Of a DNA stretch of 64,000 nucleotides, positions 36,483 through 45,869 are shown one piece after another. The notes under the pieces are model-generated. The model saw nothing but the letters and a program-made list of their open reading frames with translations, was not told the DNA's origin and made no database searches. The translations under genes and the position numbers were made by a program. The DNA is from Pseudomonadota bacterium (GTDB taxonomy: Bacteria > Pseudomonadota > Gammaproteobacteria > Burkholderiales > Sulfuriferulaceae), in assembly GCA_021795395.1 (NCBI GenBank), contig JAJYPN010000007.1, positions 1 to 64,000 of the forward strand, in the 5' to 3' direction. Each line of letters opens with the position of its first letter. Position 1 is the stretch's first letter.

Positions 36483-37038
36483 CTTTCATTCCTTTATCCT
36501 GCAACAACTCGGCAAGCGCCCGCACTGCGCGCGAACAATGCGTTTTGACGCTGCCTTCCGAGCATCCCATTACTGTTGCTGTTTCTGCAATATCCATTTC
36601 CTCCCAATAACGCAGCAGGAAAGCTTCGCGTTGACGAGCGGGCAATTTTTCTATCGCTTTTTCTATCAAAGCAAGATTCTTGCCCGTGGCAAGCTGATTG
36701 TAAGGGCTATCCTTTTCGTTGGCCGGCTGGACATATTCCTGGCTGCTATCGTCCTCCTCGCCTTCCCGGCCTGGTGTAATGAAAGACAGCGCGGTCACCC
36801 AAAAGTTGCGCACCTTTTGGCGCCGATAATAATCGCGTATCGTATTTTGCAATATGCGCTGAAACAACAAGGGAAATTCGGCAGGGGGAGCATCCGCATA
36901 TTTCTCCGCGAGTTTCATCATCGAATCCTGCACGATATCGAGCGCAGCCTGATCGTCGCGCACCGCAAAGGCAGCCTGGCGATACGCCCTGCGTTCCACC
37001 TCGGCCAGAAAACGCGCCAGGGCATCGGTATCAGGCAC
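36475..37038 (-). CDS. ECF-like RNA polymerase sigma factor
   Basis: 187 residues from a GTG at 37038 with AAGGA 6 nt upstream; the open frame runs further up without a family match. Region 2 is at about 20-75 (A-A-L-D-I-V-Q-D-S-M-M-K-L, then I-L-Q-N-T-I-R-D-Y-Y-R-R-Q-K); region 4 at about 120-180 (L-P-A-R-Q-R-E-A-F-L-L-R-Y-W-E, A-E-T-A-T-V-M-G-C-S-E-G-S-V-K-T-H). The linker is long and acidic. Followed by DUF3619 and DUF3106, a conserved betaproteobacterial trio. Regulon unknown. Confidence 0.88.
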   Translation of the reverse strand: MPDTDALARFLAEVERRAYRQAAFAVRDDQAALDIVQDSMMKLAEKYADAPPAEFPLLFQRILQNTIRDYYRRQKVRNFWVTALSFITPGREGEEDDSSQEYVQPANEKDSPYNQLATGKNLALIEKAIEKLPARQREAFLLRYWEEMDIAETATVMGCSEGSVKTHCSRAVRALAELLQDKGMKDE

Positions 37039-37216
37039 AATTGTCCTTAAGCCCGAAGGCAAACAGACACGGCCGCGCGTCTGAGAAATTTGCAGGCACT
37101 CGCACGAAACTGATCGCGATATCCGCTGCGCCGAACGCGCAGACGCCATCGGCGTTCAAACATGGCGAGAAACGAAAAAAATCGGCGAAAACAGGCAATG
37201 CGGTATCCCTGACACT

Positions 37217-38164
37217 TTAATGTATTTTCATATCCATCATGGCTAATGGATTGATATTCTTGGCCAAGGCCACTCCGAAATGCTTGGCGAAGCGATCTGC
37301 AAAGCCTTCTTGCGGAGTAAAGTCGACTATTTTTTTGGCGTGGATGATTTCACGCGCCACATAATCCGTACTGCCCAGCCCGTCAGCCAACCCGAGTTTT
37401 ATGCTTTCGGCTCCGGTCCAGACCAGACCGCTGAACATATCCGGTGTTTCTTTCAGGCGATTGCCGCGCCCTGTCCGAACAGCTTGTATAAATTGCCTGT
37501 GTATTTGTTCCAGCATTTGTTTGGCGTACGCCACCTGTTGAGGGTTGGCCGGCGAAAACGGATCCAGAAATCCTTTGTTGGCGCCAGCCGTCAATAAACG
37601 CCGTTCTACGCCTATCTTGTCCATCGTGCCGGTAAAGCCGAAGCCGTCCATCAGCACACCGATCGAACCGACCAGACTGGCTTTATCGACGTAAATCCGA
37701 TCTGCCGCCGAAGCAACATAATATCCGCCGGAAGCGCAAATATCATCAACCACCACATACAAGGGTATTTTCGGATATTTTTGACGCAAACGCATCATTT
37801 CATCGTAAATCTGCCCAGCCTGCACCGGGCTGCCGCCAGGACTGTTGATCCGCAGAATCACGCCTTGCGTATCCTTGTCCTTGAACGCATCGTCGAGACC
37901 GTCGATAATCTGGTCGGCATTAACTTCATTGGGAGATATCGTCCCCTTCAGTTCGACCAGTGCAGTGTGTTTGCCGTGCAAATCGATATTATTGGCGCCG
38001 TTCCAGTTCAATACGTAATAAATCAGAACACTTAACAGCGCCAGACTCAACAGTTTGAAAAAAATTCTCCAGCGCCTTGCCGACCGCTGTTCCCGCACGG
38101 CAGCCAGCGCTACTTTTTCGAGGATTTCGCGTTCCCAGTTACCGGGTTTTTCCGCTTCGGACAT
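37217..38164 (-). CDS. sppA: S49 family signal peptide peptidase
   Basis: 315 residues, the short SppA type. Cytoplasmic basic N terminus, one membrane helix (about 33-49, F-F-K-L-L-S-L-A-L-L-S-V-L-I-Y-Y), then the protease in the periplasm. The nucleophile serine is in C-A-S-G-G-Y-Y and the general base lysine in D-K-A-S-L-V-G-S-I-G-V. Degrades residual signal peptides. AAGGAAAA precedes the start. Third gene after rluC and the HAD gene, 40 nt behind the latter. Confidence 0.93.
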   Translation of the reverse strand: MSEAEKPGNWEREILEKVALAAVREQRSARRWRIFFKLLSLALLSVLIYYVLNWNGANNIDLHGKHTALVELKGTISPNEVNADQIIDGLDDAFKDKDTQGVILRINSPGGSPVQAGQIYDEMMRLRQKYPKIPLYVVVDDICASGGYYVASAADRIYVDKASLVGSIGVLMDGFGFTGTMDKIGVERRLLTAGANKGFLDPFSPANPQQVAYAKQMLEQIHRQFIQAVRTGRGNRLKETPDMFSGLVWTGAESIKLGLADGLGSTDYVAREIIHAKKIVDFTPQEGFADRFAKHFGVALAKNINPLAMMDMKIH

Positions 38165-38204
38165 GTATTTTCCTTTTGGTATGAGACGAATCGTCAGTAT
38201 AAGC

Positions 38205-38861
38205 TCAAGCGTGGATAGTTAACCATTGCGACAGGCCGGCAAAATCGTCGGCGATGTACAATGGCGAAAAGTACCGCAGACTTTCCTTGTCATGTGCGCC
38301 ATAGCCGGCGCCTACGCTGGCGACGCCGGCATTTTGCGCCATCAGGAGATCGTGACTGGTATCGCCTATCATCAAGGTACGCTGCGGCGGCACGCCGAAG
38401 GCTTCCATCAACTCAAGTATCATGGCGGGGTGGGGTTTGGAAAGGCTTTCATCGGCACAACGCGTCGCGTGGAAATACGGACGCAGCCGGCTGGTATCAA
38501 GCGCGCGTTCCAGGCCTGCCCGATTTTTTCCCGTCGCCACCGTAACCGTATGGCCGACCTTGTTCAAATGCGGTATGGCATCGGCCACTCCGTCAAATAA
38601 CGTGAGCAAGCCATCCTGGCGCAGAAAATGATAGCGATAACGCGCGATCAAACGCGAATATTCGTCTGGCGGCAATTCCGGCAGCAGCGCAGCGATGGCA
38701 TTGGTCAAACCCAGGCCAATGATATGACTGGCTTCTTCCTGGGTAGGCACCGGCAAATCGAGATCGGCGCACGCCTTGCGTATCGATCCGGCTATCGCCG
38801 CTGTCGAATCCATCAGGGTACCGTCCCAATCGAATATCAATAAGTCAAATTGTCTGGGCAT
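38205..38861 (-). CDS. HAD-IA family hydrolase (phosphoglycolate phosphatase-like)
   Basis: 218 residues from the ATG at 38861, which gives the standard opening L-L-I-F-D-W-D-G-T-L-M-D-S with both catalytic aspartates. Motif II is V-A-T-G-K-N-R, motif III/IV includes K-P-H-P and I-G-D-T-S-H-D. The W in place of F/L in D-W-D-G-T and placement after rluC are common in betaproteobacteria. Probable substrate is a small sugar phosphate, perhaps 2-phosphoglycolate, which would suit an autotroph, but this is not shown. Overlaps rluC by 17 nt. Confidence 0.9.
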   Translation of the reverse strand: MPRQFDLLIFDWDGTLMDSTAAIAGSIRKACADLDLPVPTQEEASHIIGLGLTNAIAALLPELPPDEYSRLIARYRYHFLRQDGLLTLFDGVADAIPHLNKVGHTVTVATGKNRAGLERALDTSRLRPYFHATRCADESLSKPHPAMILELMEAFGVPPQRTLMIGDTSHDLLMAQNAGVASVGAGYGAHDKESLRYFSPLYIADDFAGLSQWLTIHA

Positions 38862-39801
38862 GGGGCAATCGCTCGATAAAATTTTGTAATTCATCCGGCA
38901 GCGGCACTTCCACCACTATCGGTCGCTGAGTCAGCGGATGAGCGAATTCGACGCGCCAGGCATGCAGAAACATCCGCTTCAGACCCTGCCTTGCCGCCTC
39001 GCGGTTTCTGGCAAAATCGCCGTATTTGTCGTCGCCGGCGATAGGAAAGCCGGAATGCGCCAGATGGACGCGGATCTGATGCGTGCGTCCGGTTTTCAGT
39101 TCCGCTTCCAGCAGGGAATAATCCGGCCATGCCCGCAATAATCTGAAGACCGTATGCGCACTTTTTCCATCCACGCTCACCATCACCCGCCGTTCGCCCT
39201 CGCCGTTCAAATATTTATGCAAAGCCAGCGTAACATGTTGCACCGGGTTTTTCCACCTGCCGTATGTTAACGTCAAATAACGCTTGTTGACGCGATTCTC
39301 ACGGAAAATATCGTGCAACCGGACCAGCGCACTGCGCTTGCAAGCCAAAATCAACGCTCCGGAAGTATCTCGGTCCAGACGATGCGCCAGCTCCAGAAAG
39401 CGGGATTCGGGCAATTCCAGCCGCAATTGCTCGATCACGCCCAGGCTGATCCCGCTGCCGCCATGAACCGCCATGCCGGCGGGCTTGTTTACGATGAGGA
39501 TGGCATCGTCGCGATACAGCACGCGATCGAGCAGACGCAAGCCATGCCTGGGCAACACCGGTCGCGTCGCGATTTCGGCGACCCGTAGCGGCGGAATGCG
39601 GACTTCTTCGCCCAGGGCGAGTTTATGAGCGGCATCGACGCGGCCCTTGTTCACCCTTACTTCACCGGTACGCAAAATACGATACAAATGGCTTTTGGGT
39701 ACGCCTTTCAGATGCCGCGCCAGAAAATTATCGATGCGCTGGCCTTCCGAAGATTCGTCTACTTTAACGAAAGTAACGGATTCTTTGCGTAAATCATTCA
39801 T
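38845..39801 (-). CDS. rluC: 23S rRNA pseudouridine synthase, RluC type
   Basis: 318 residues. N-terminal S4 domain (about 15-75, G-Q-R-I-D-N-F-L-A-R, then G-E-V-R-V-N-K-G-R), catalytic domain with the signature H-R-L-D-R-D-T-S-G carrying the nucleophilic aspartate, then K-T-G-R-T-H-Q-I-R-V-H. RluC modifies U955, U2504 and U2580 in E. coli. Divergent from rne, as in E. coli, with 579 nt between them. It leads the rluC-HAD-sppA operon. Confidence 0.94.
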   Translation of the reverse strand: MNDLRKESVTFVKVDESSEGQRIDNFLARHLKGVPKSHLYRILRTGEVRVNKGRVDAAHKLALGEEVRIPPLRVAEIATRPVLPRHGLRLLDRVLYRDDAILIVNKPAGMAVHGGSGISLGVIEQLRLELPESRFLELAHRLDRDTSGALILACKRSALVRLHDIFRENRVNKRYLTLTYGRWKNPVQHVTLALHKYLNGEGERRVMVSVDGKSAHTVFRLLRAWPDYSLLEAELKTGRTHQIRVHLAHSGFPIAGDDKYGDFARNREAARQGLKRMFLHAWRVEFAHPLTQRPIVVEVPLPDELQNFIERLPHAQTI

Positions 39802-40380
39802 TTTGCATATACTGGCAATACTTTCTGCGATGACGGATGATTAAATATTCGCATATAAACTTTGATCGTGCATCGGCCGGTCATCCCAAAAGTAAAATTA
39901 ACCGGTTAATTTCGCTCACCGGAACTCTCAAACCTGGCAGACTGGGCAATTATACACCTCTGCCTGCCGGGACACAGAAGGATCCAGAACTGCAAAACGC
40001 AGACGGCTCCAGACAAGTAGCGATATTAAAGTATATTTTAGCGCGCGAAATGCAACCTGGCTTAAAAATCGTTCGCACACGCCAATCCGCATTGGTTATG
40101 ACCCGATAGCATCCTTTGTCGCTCAGGCACCCAAATGAAACAAAATCCGTTGCCCACACAAAGTTACTTATCCTTGTCACACTGTTCGCCGATTGTGCAT
40201 TTAGGAACGCACGCCGGTTTTATTGATGATGCTGTACTCCGTTACCTCACCCGGAACCCGTATGCTCGCTTTTCCCGGAAGCCCGTACCGGCACAATTTC
40301 CGGATTAGACTGCGCTGTTAAATTTGCGCTTGTGGTAGTGGCTTATCGTCCCGTGTGTCGCGCGCGGGAGAAAACGAATA
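39802..40380. other. Long rluC-rne intergenic region, probable rne leader
   Basis: 579 nt with no convincing gene: a 90-codon frame at 39837-40109 has no ribosome site and no family look. In E. coli the rluC-rne gap holds several promoters and a 361-nt rne leader through which RNase E controls its own mRNA. A leader of similar size fits here. The last 180 nt are GC-rich with several possible stems (around 40200-40300), and a purine-rich GGGAGAAAACGA precedes the ATG. No specific box can be assigned. Confidence 0.4.
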
Positions 40381-43377
40381 ATGAAACGCATGTTATTTAA
40401 CGCGACGCAAGCCGAAGAGCTGCGCGTCGCCATTGTAGACGGTCAAAAACTGGTTGACCTGGATATCGAATCAGCCAACAAGGAGCAACGTAAAAGCAAT
40501 ATTTACAAAGGCGTCGTAACCCGCGTAGAACCGAGTCTGGAAGCCGCATTCATCGATTACGGCAACGACCGGCACGGCTTCCTGCCATTCAAGGAACTGT
40601 CGCGAGCCTGTTATTCCACCGGGGCTGCCGAATCGAGCCGTCCGCGCATTCAGGATGTGTTGCGCGAGGGCCATGAGATCATCGTCCAGGTAGAAAAGGA
40701 CGAGCGCGGCAACAAAGGCGCAGCACTGACCACCTATATCAGCCTGGCCGGCCGCTATCTGGTACTGATGCCCAACAACCCGCGCGGCGGCGGCGTTTCG
40801 CGACGGATCGAAGGCGAAGAGCGCAACGAATTGCGCGATGTCATGGCGCAACTCGAAATCCCCACGGGCATGAGCATCATCGCACGTACCGCAGGCATAG
40901 GCCGCGGCGTCGAAGAATTGCAATGGGATCTGAATTATCTGCTGCAATTATGGAACGCCATCGACAGCGCGGCCAACCAGCAGAAAGGCGCATTTCTGAT
41001 TTATCAGGAAAGCAGCCTGGTGATACGCGCCATCCGCGACTATTTTCAGCCGGATATCGGCGAAATCCTCATCGATACGGAAGAAGTCTACGAGCAGGCG
41101 CATCAGTTCATGGCGCATGTCATGCCCGGCAATGTCCATAAGGTAAAGCTGTATAACGACGATGTACCGCTGTTTTCCCGCTTCCAGATCGAACATCAGA
41201 TCGAAACCGCGTATGCGCGCGAAGTCAGCCTGCCCTCCGGCGGTGCCATCGTCATCGACCATACCGAAGCACTGGTTTCGGTCGACGTCAACTCGGCTCG
41301 CTCGACGCGCGGCTCGGATATCGAACAGACCGCGTTCACGACCAATCTGGAAGCGGCTGAAGAAGTAGCCCGCCAATTACGTTTGCGCGATTTGGGCGGC
41401 TTGGTCGTCATCGATTTTATCGATATGGAAAACCAGCGCAATCAGAGAGATGTAGAAAATCGCTTGCGGGATGCCTTACATTACGATCGCGCCCGGGTGC
41501 AATTCGGCAAAATCTCGAAATTCGGTTTGATGGAGTTATCGCGTCAGCGTCTGCAGCCTTCGCTGGGCGAATCGAGTCACCAGCCTTGCCCGCGTTGCAG
41601 CGGCACCGGTTTCATACGTGGCATAGAATCCACCGCGCTGCATATCCTGCGCATCATTCAGGAACAGGCCATGAAAGACTATACCGGCGCCATACACGCG
41701 CAGATTCCGGTTGATGTCGCAACTTTCCTGCTGAACGAAAAACGCGCCGATATCGTAGCGATCGAGTCGAGGCTGAAAGTCAATGTCGTTCTCATACCCA
41801 ATATTTATCTGGTGACGCCGCATTATAAAATAACACGTTTACGTCATGATGAAATCAATCCGCTCGAATTGCTGACGCCCAGCTATCAGCTCAGCGAAAC
41901 CATAGAGGAATCGACGCCTGCCGAAATCCGAAAGGAAAGCAAGACGGCCGTTCAGATTCCGGTGGTGCACGGTATCACGCCGTCCAAACCGGCACCGATA
42001 ATCGCCGAGAAACTCACTGCCATCCTGCCGTCACCGGCTGCTGCTCCGACCAAAACCACCTTGATCGGCAAAGTTCTGGGCTGGCTGCAAAAATTCAACG
42101 ATAACAAACCTGCCGTAACCGCCGCGAGCGGACAGACCGTTGCGCTCACCACGTCCGAACCTCGCGCGCTTGCCGACGACACTAACCGAAACCGAAATCG
42201 CGCGCGTCCCGAACGCAGTAATGCGCGCTTGCCTGATTCGACAGTTCGCAATGCCGGCAGAAACGAAGCTGCCACCGAGCGAATGCCACGGCCGGAACAT
42301 ACACCCCGTCAGGAACGCCAGCCGCGCCCCGAACGCAATCAGACCGATAACGCAGCAAACCCGAATGCCGACAGGACTGCAAGACCCGAATCCGTCAAAA
42401 AACCGAGGCCGCCGCGTCCACCTCGGCCTATCAACAATAATGAAAACGGCGGCGCCCTTCCCGCAACCGAAGATTCGGCGGTCACTGCTAAAAATAACGA
42501 TATTGCAGTTACCCAGCCGGCACGCCCACGTCGCAATCGCGACTCTGTTGCAGCAGAAAATGCAACGACAAACGAACCGGTAACGGCCGCTAGCGATCCA
42601 TCCAGTGCGGACAATCCAATTCGCGAACCTCGCAGTCGGCGCGGACGACGCGGTGGGCGACGCGAACGGCGCCCGGAACAGATCAGGGCCGGCAACGAAA
42701 ATAGCACAGCGGAAGCTGATGAAACTGCGAAAACGGTTGTCGTAACGACTGATATTCCGCATTCGGTTGCCGATACCGCAGGCGCTCCAAGTCCGGCGGC
42801 GCACGAAGCAGCCGGGAATGCAACCACCGAGAATGCAAACAGCGTTACGAGCGATGAAGCCCCTATGCTTTCGGACACAGCCATCGCAAGGAAAACCGAT
42901 ACCGGCCAACACGATGCGCCTGTAATCGACAATAAACCCGTACTTGCCGCACAACTGGATATATTTACCGTCGAATCTGCAAATTTACCGGACGAAGCTC
43001 GCGTGTCAACCGCTATGGAAGAAAGATCGCTCGTATCGCCGTTATCGAAACCTGCTATCGATTCCTTGCTGGCTGAATTACTGGCGCCTGCCAGCGAGGC
43101 GGAAAACCTGCAAATGATAGAAACTCAAAATACGGCAGCAGCTTTGCCGGAACCGGCGGTGCCCAAGGCCGGCAAATCGCCACGCGTAAAGCCGGCCGCT
43201 ATCGATACCGAAGATGAAGCTCCATTGCAACAAATCGAAACCAAAACGGAAATAATCGATTCTGTCAACGCTGCCGCAGCGGATGAAATCAAACCCCTAC
43301 GGCACAAAAAACCTGCGCTGCGTGCAGCGCAGGAGGAAACAGAAGTCGAATTGATACAGATAGAAACCAAGTCTTGA
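40381..43377 (+). CDS. rne: Ribonuclease E
   Basis: 998 residues. Catalytic half (1-about 520): M-K-R-M-L-F-N-A-T-Q start, S1 domain (about 38-120, I-Y-K-G-V-V-T-R-V-E-P), DNase I-like site with V-D-V-N-S-A-R-S-T-R and V-I-D-F-I-D-M, and the zinc-link C-P-R-C (C403, C406). The C-terminal half is disordered, rich in R, P, N and A, with an arginine-rich RNA-binding stretch (R-S-R-R-G-R-R-G-G-R-R-E-R-R at about 753-766). Three copies of L-x-x-I-E-T-K/Q lie at residues 910-916, 949-955 and 991-997. Central mRNA decay and rRNA/tRNA processing enzyme; the tail should scaffold the degradosome. Confidence 0.96.
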   Translation: MKRMLFNATQAEELRVAIVDGQKLVDLDIESANKEQRKSNIYKGVVTRVEPSLEAAFIDYGNDRHGFLPFKELSRACYSTGAAESSRPRIQDVLREGHEIIVQVEKDERGNKGAALTTYISLAGRYLVLMPNNPRGGGVSRRIEGEERNELRDVMAQLEIPTGMSIIARTAGIGRGVEELQWDLNYLLQLWNAIDSAANQQKGAFLIYQESSLVIRAIRDYFQPDIGEILIDTEEVYEQAHQFMAHVMPGNVHKVKLYNDDVPLFSRFQIEHQIETAYAREVSLPSGGAIVIDHTEALVSVDVNSARSTRGSDIEQTAFTTNLEAAEEVARQLRLRDLGGLVVIDFIDMENQRNQRDVENRLRDALHYDRARVQFGKISKFGLMELSRQRLQPSLGESSHQPCPRCSGTGFIRGIESTALHILRIIQEQAMKDYTGAIHAQIPVDVATFLLNEKRADIVAIESRLKVNVVLIPNIYLVTPHYKITRLRHDEINPLELLTPSYQLSETIEESTPAEIRKESKTAVQIPVVHGITPSKPAPIIAEKLTAILPSPAAAPTKTTLIGKVLGWLQKFNDNKPAVTAASGQTVALTTSEPRALADDTNRNRNRARPERSNARLPDSTVRNAGRNEAATERMPRPEHTPRQERQPRPERNQTDNAANPNADRTARPESVKKPRPPRPPRPINNNENGGALPATEDSAVTAKNNDIAVTQPARPRRNRDSVAAENATTNEPVTAASDPSSADNPIREPRSRRGRRGGRRERRPEQIRAGNENSTAEADETAKTVVVTTDIPHSVADTAGAPSPAAHEAAGNATTENANSVTSDEAPMLSDTAIARKTDTGQHDAPVIDNKPVLAAQLDIFTVESANLPDEARVSTAMEERSLVSPLSKPAIDSLLAELLAPASEAENLQMIETQNTAAALPEPAVPKAGKSPRVKPAAIDTEDEAPLQQIETKTEIIDSVNAAAADEIKPLRHKKPALRAAQEETEVELIQIETKS

Positions 43378-43383
43378 GTGTAC

Positions 43384-43431
43384 GGCGATGGGATGCTCTC
43401 GCATGGGAGCGGCCCATCGGCATTTTATTGT
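43384..43431 (+). terminator. Terminator after rne
   Basis: Nested hairpin: outer stem CGATGGG/CCCATCG (about 43387-43419), inner stem GCTCTC/GGGAGC around GCAT, followed by CATTTTATTGTTT. It lies 9 nt after the rne stop, in the 106-nt gap to the convergent uup gene. Confidence 0.7.
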
Positions 43432-43483
43432 TTGCCTGTCATTTGAAGACGCCGCAGGCATCGCCATCTCCGACTTGCAACGC

Positions 43484-45388
43484 TTATTTGTTAGCCTGCC
43501 CGGCTTCCAATATTTCCCAACGCGTCAGCGCTGTCGTCAATTCCGCTTCGATTTCATCCAATTCCGCTTGCAACGCCCCAACCCGTTCCTTTTTTCCCGT
43601 GTATAAGGCCGGATCGGCCAATTGTTCCATCGCTGCCGACTGGCGGCCTTCCAGCTCTTGTATCCTGGCCGGCAATTCTTCCAGTTCCTGTTTCTCTTTC
43701 CAGCTTAACGACCCGCCGTTTTTTATCGCGGGCGCCGATGGCGCCGATTTGACAGGCGCACGCGGTGAACTAACGGTAGAATTCGCTTTCGCTCTCTGCG
43801 ACAGCCAATCTTCGTAACCGCCGACATATTCGCGCAAAAAACCGTTACCTTCGAACGCTATGACCTGGGTCACGATATTATCCAGAAATGTCCTGTCGTG
43901 CGACACCAATAACACGGTGCCCGGATAATCCTGCAATAGCTCCTCCAGCAATTCCAGCGTGTCGATATCAAGATCATTGGTCGGCTCGTCGAGCACCAGG
44001 ATATTCGCCGGACGGGTAAACAGCCGCGCCAGCAATAAACGGTTGCGCTCGCCGCCAGACAAAGACTTTACCGGAGAGCGCGAACGTTCCGGCGCAAACA
44101 GGAAATCTTCCAGATAACTGATGACATGCTTGCGTTCGCCGCCGATTTCCACGTAATCGCCGCCCTGACTGATCGTATCTGCCACCGTCGCTTCTTCGTC
44201 CAGCTGGGTGCGGAATTGATCGAAATACGCCACCGAAAGATTGCTGCCCAATTTGACTTCGCCACGGTCCGGCGCAATTTCTCCCAGTATCAATTTGATC
44301 AGCGTCGTTTTACCGATACCGTTAGGACCGACCAGGCCGATTTTGTCGCCGCGTTGTATGACGCCGCTGAAATCGCGTATCAAAACCCTGTCGCCGAATG
44401 ATTTGCCGACATGTATCAATTCGGCGACGCGCTTGCCGGAGCGTTCGCCGCTGTCGACATTCAGATTCACCTGACCAAGATGGCTGCGTCGCTCACTGCG
44501 GACTTTGCGCAATTGTTCCAGACGGCGTACGCGACCTTCGTTACGGGTACGGCGCGCTTGCACGCCTTTGCGTATCCATACTTCTTCCTGCGCCAGAAAT
44601 TTGTCGAATTTGGCCTGCTCCACTGCTTCGATAGCCAGTTGCTCGATTTTCAAACGCTGATAGTCAGAGAAATCCCCCTCGAAACTGCGCAATTTGCCAC
44701 GATCGAGCTCGATGATCTGTTGGGCGATATTATTCAGGAAACGCCGGTCGTGGGTAATCACCACTACGCCGCCGGCATAATTGCGGATTAATTCCTCCAG
44801 CCACTCGATGGAACTCAGATCGAGATGGTTGGTGGGCTCGTCGAGCAGCAGCAGATCCGGTTCCGCTACCAGCGCACGCGCCAGCGCAACCCGTTTTTTG
44901 AGACCGCCTGACAAGGTTCCGACCAATACGTCTTCAGGCAAATCGAGCTTGCTCAGCGCCGTTTCGACGCGTGCCTGCAAAGTCCAGCCATCGAGCGCTT
45001 CGAGCGCGGTCTGCAATGTTTGCATCTGTGCCATCAAGTCATCGAAATCGGCATCGGGTTCGCCCATTTTATGCGTGACAACATGATAGTCCAGCAATAG
45101 CCTGCTTGCTTCGCCCAAACCCGTGGCGACCGCTTCGTATACCGTGTGCGCGGGATCGAGCACCGGCTCCTGCGGCACATACCCCAGTTTCATGCCCGGC
45201 TGCCGCCATACCACGCCGTCGTCGGGAGGATATTCCCCCGCCAGCACTTTGAGCAGACTGGATTTGCCCGCGCCGTTACGGCCTATCAGGCCTAAATGCG
45301 TACCGGGTTCTATCACCCAACTCGCCCGATCCAGCAGGGCGAAATGACCGAATGCCAGGGAAGCGTTTTCTATCGTTAATAACGGCAT
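43484..45388 (-). CDS. uup: ABC-F ATPase, Uup type
   Basis: 634 residues with two ATPase cassettes and no membrane part. Walker A sequences are G-R-N-G-A-G-K-S-S and G-P-N-G-I-G-K-T-T; signatures L-S-G-G-L-K-K-R and L-S-G-G-E-R-N-R; Walker B L-L-L-D-E-P-T-N-H-L-D and L-V-L-D-E-P-T-N-D-L-D. A C-terminal coiled coil (about 565-630, W-K-E-K-Q-E-L-E-E-L-P-A-R) is the Uup mark. ABC-F proteins act on the ribosome; Uup also affects transposon excision and branched DNA. The gene lies 31 nt after rnhA on the same strand. Confidence 0.93.
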   Translation of the reverse strand: MPLLTIENASLAFGHFALLDRASWVIEPGTHLGLIGRNGAGKSSLLKVLAGEYPPDDGVVWRQPGMKLGYVPQEPVLDPAHTVYEAVATGLGEASRLLLDYHVVTHKMGEPDADFDDLMAQMQTLQTALEALDGWTLQARVETALSKLDLPEDVLVGTLSGGLKKRVALARALVAEPDLLLLDEPTNHLDLSSIEWLEELIRNYAGGVVVITHDRRFLNNIAQQIIELDRGKLRSFEGDFSDYQRLKIEQLAIEAVEQAKFDKFLAQEEVWIRKGVQARRTRNEGRVRRLEQLRKVRSERRSHLGQVNLNVDSGERSGKRVAELIHVGKSFGDRVLIRDFSGVIQRGDKIGLVGPNGIGKTTLIKLILGEIAPDRGEVKLGSNLSVAYFDQFRTQLDEEATVADTISQGGDYVEIGGERKHVISYLEDFLFAPERSRSPVKSLSGGERNRLLLARLFTRPANILVLDEPTNDLDIDTLELLEELLQDYPGTVLLVSHDRTFLDNIVTQVIAFEGNGFLREYVGGYEDWLSQRAKANSTVSSPRAPVKSAPSAPAIKNGGSLSWKEKQELEELPARIQELEGRQSAAMEQLADPALYTGKKERVGALQAELDEIEAELTTALTRWEILEAGQANK

Positions 45389-45419
45389 AAATCTCGCCTA
45401 TTATAAAATCGGTTTAAAA

Positions 45420-45869
45420 TCAATTTTGCTGCTGTTGCGCAACACCCATATTCGCCAGTGCGTCGGCACGTTCGTTGCCGACATGCCCAGCATGTCCCTT
45501 GACCCAGATCCATTGCACGTCGTGCAATGCAGCCAATGCATCGAGCCGCCGCCATAAATCGGCATTCTTGACCGGCCCGTTCGCACTGGTACGCCAACCG
45601 CGTTTTTTCCAGTTCGGCAGCCATTCGGCGATTCCCTTGAGCACATATTGCGAATCGGCGTGCAGCAACACCCGGCTTGGCACCTTCAAGCCTTCCAGCG
45701 CGGCTATGACTGCCATCAATTCCATCCGGTTATTGGTAGTCAACGCTTCGCCGCCGAATAGTTCCTTGCGGTGCGTCCCGCTAACCAAAACCGCACCCCA
45801 ACCGCCTATTCCGGGATTTCCCTTGCAAGCGCCATCGGTATAGATTTCCACTACCGGTCTATCATTCAT
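45420..45869 (-). CDS. rnhA: Ribonuclease HI
   Basis: 149 residues from the ATG at 45869. Opens [20 protein letters not shown] with the first catalytic Asp; then N-N-R-M-E-L-M-A (Glu), A-D-S-Q-Y-V (Asp), V-K-G-H-A-G-H (His loop) and N-E-R-A-D-A-L-A (last Asp). Cleaves RNA in RNA-DNA hybrids. It overlaps the end of the methyltransferase gene by 8 nt, matching the yafS-rnhA order of E. coli. Confidence 0.96.
   Translation of the reverse strand: MNDRPVVEIYTDGACKGNPGIGGWGAVLVSGTHRKELFGGEALTTNNRMELMAVIAALEGLKVPSRVLLHADSQYVLKGIAEWLPNWKKRGWRTSANGPVKNADLWRRLDALAALHDVQWIWVKGHAGHVGNERADALANMGVAQQQQN

Noticed and set aside
39837-40109. 90-codon open frame upstream of rne
   Set aside because: No Shine-Dalgarno, no domain and atypical composition; more likely rne leader.
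42031-42954. Cys- and Arg-rich open frame opposite the RNase E tail
   Set aside because: It arises from the low-complexity R/P/A-coding tail of rne; no start signal or family.
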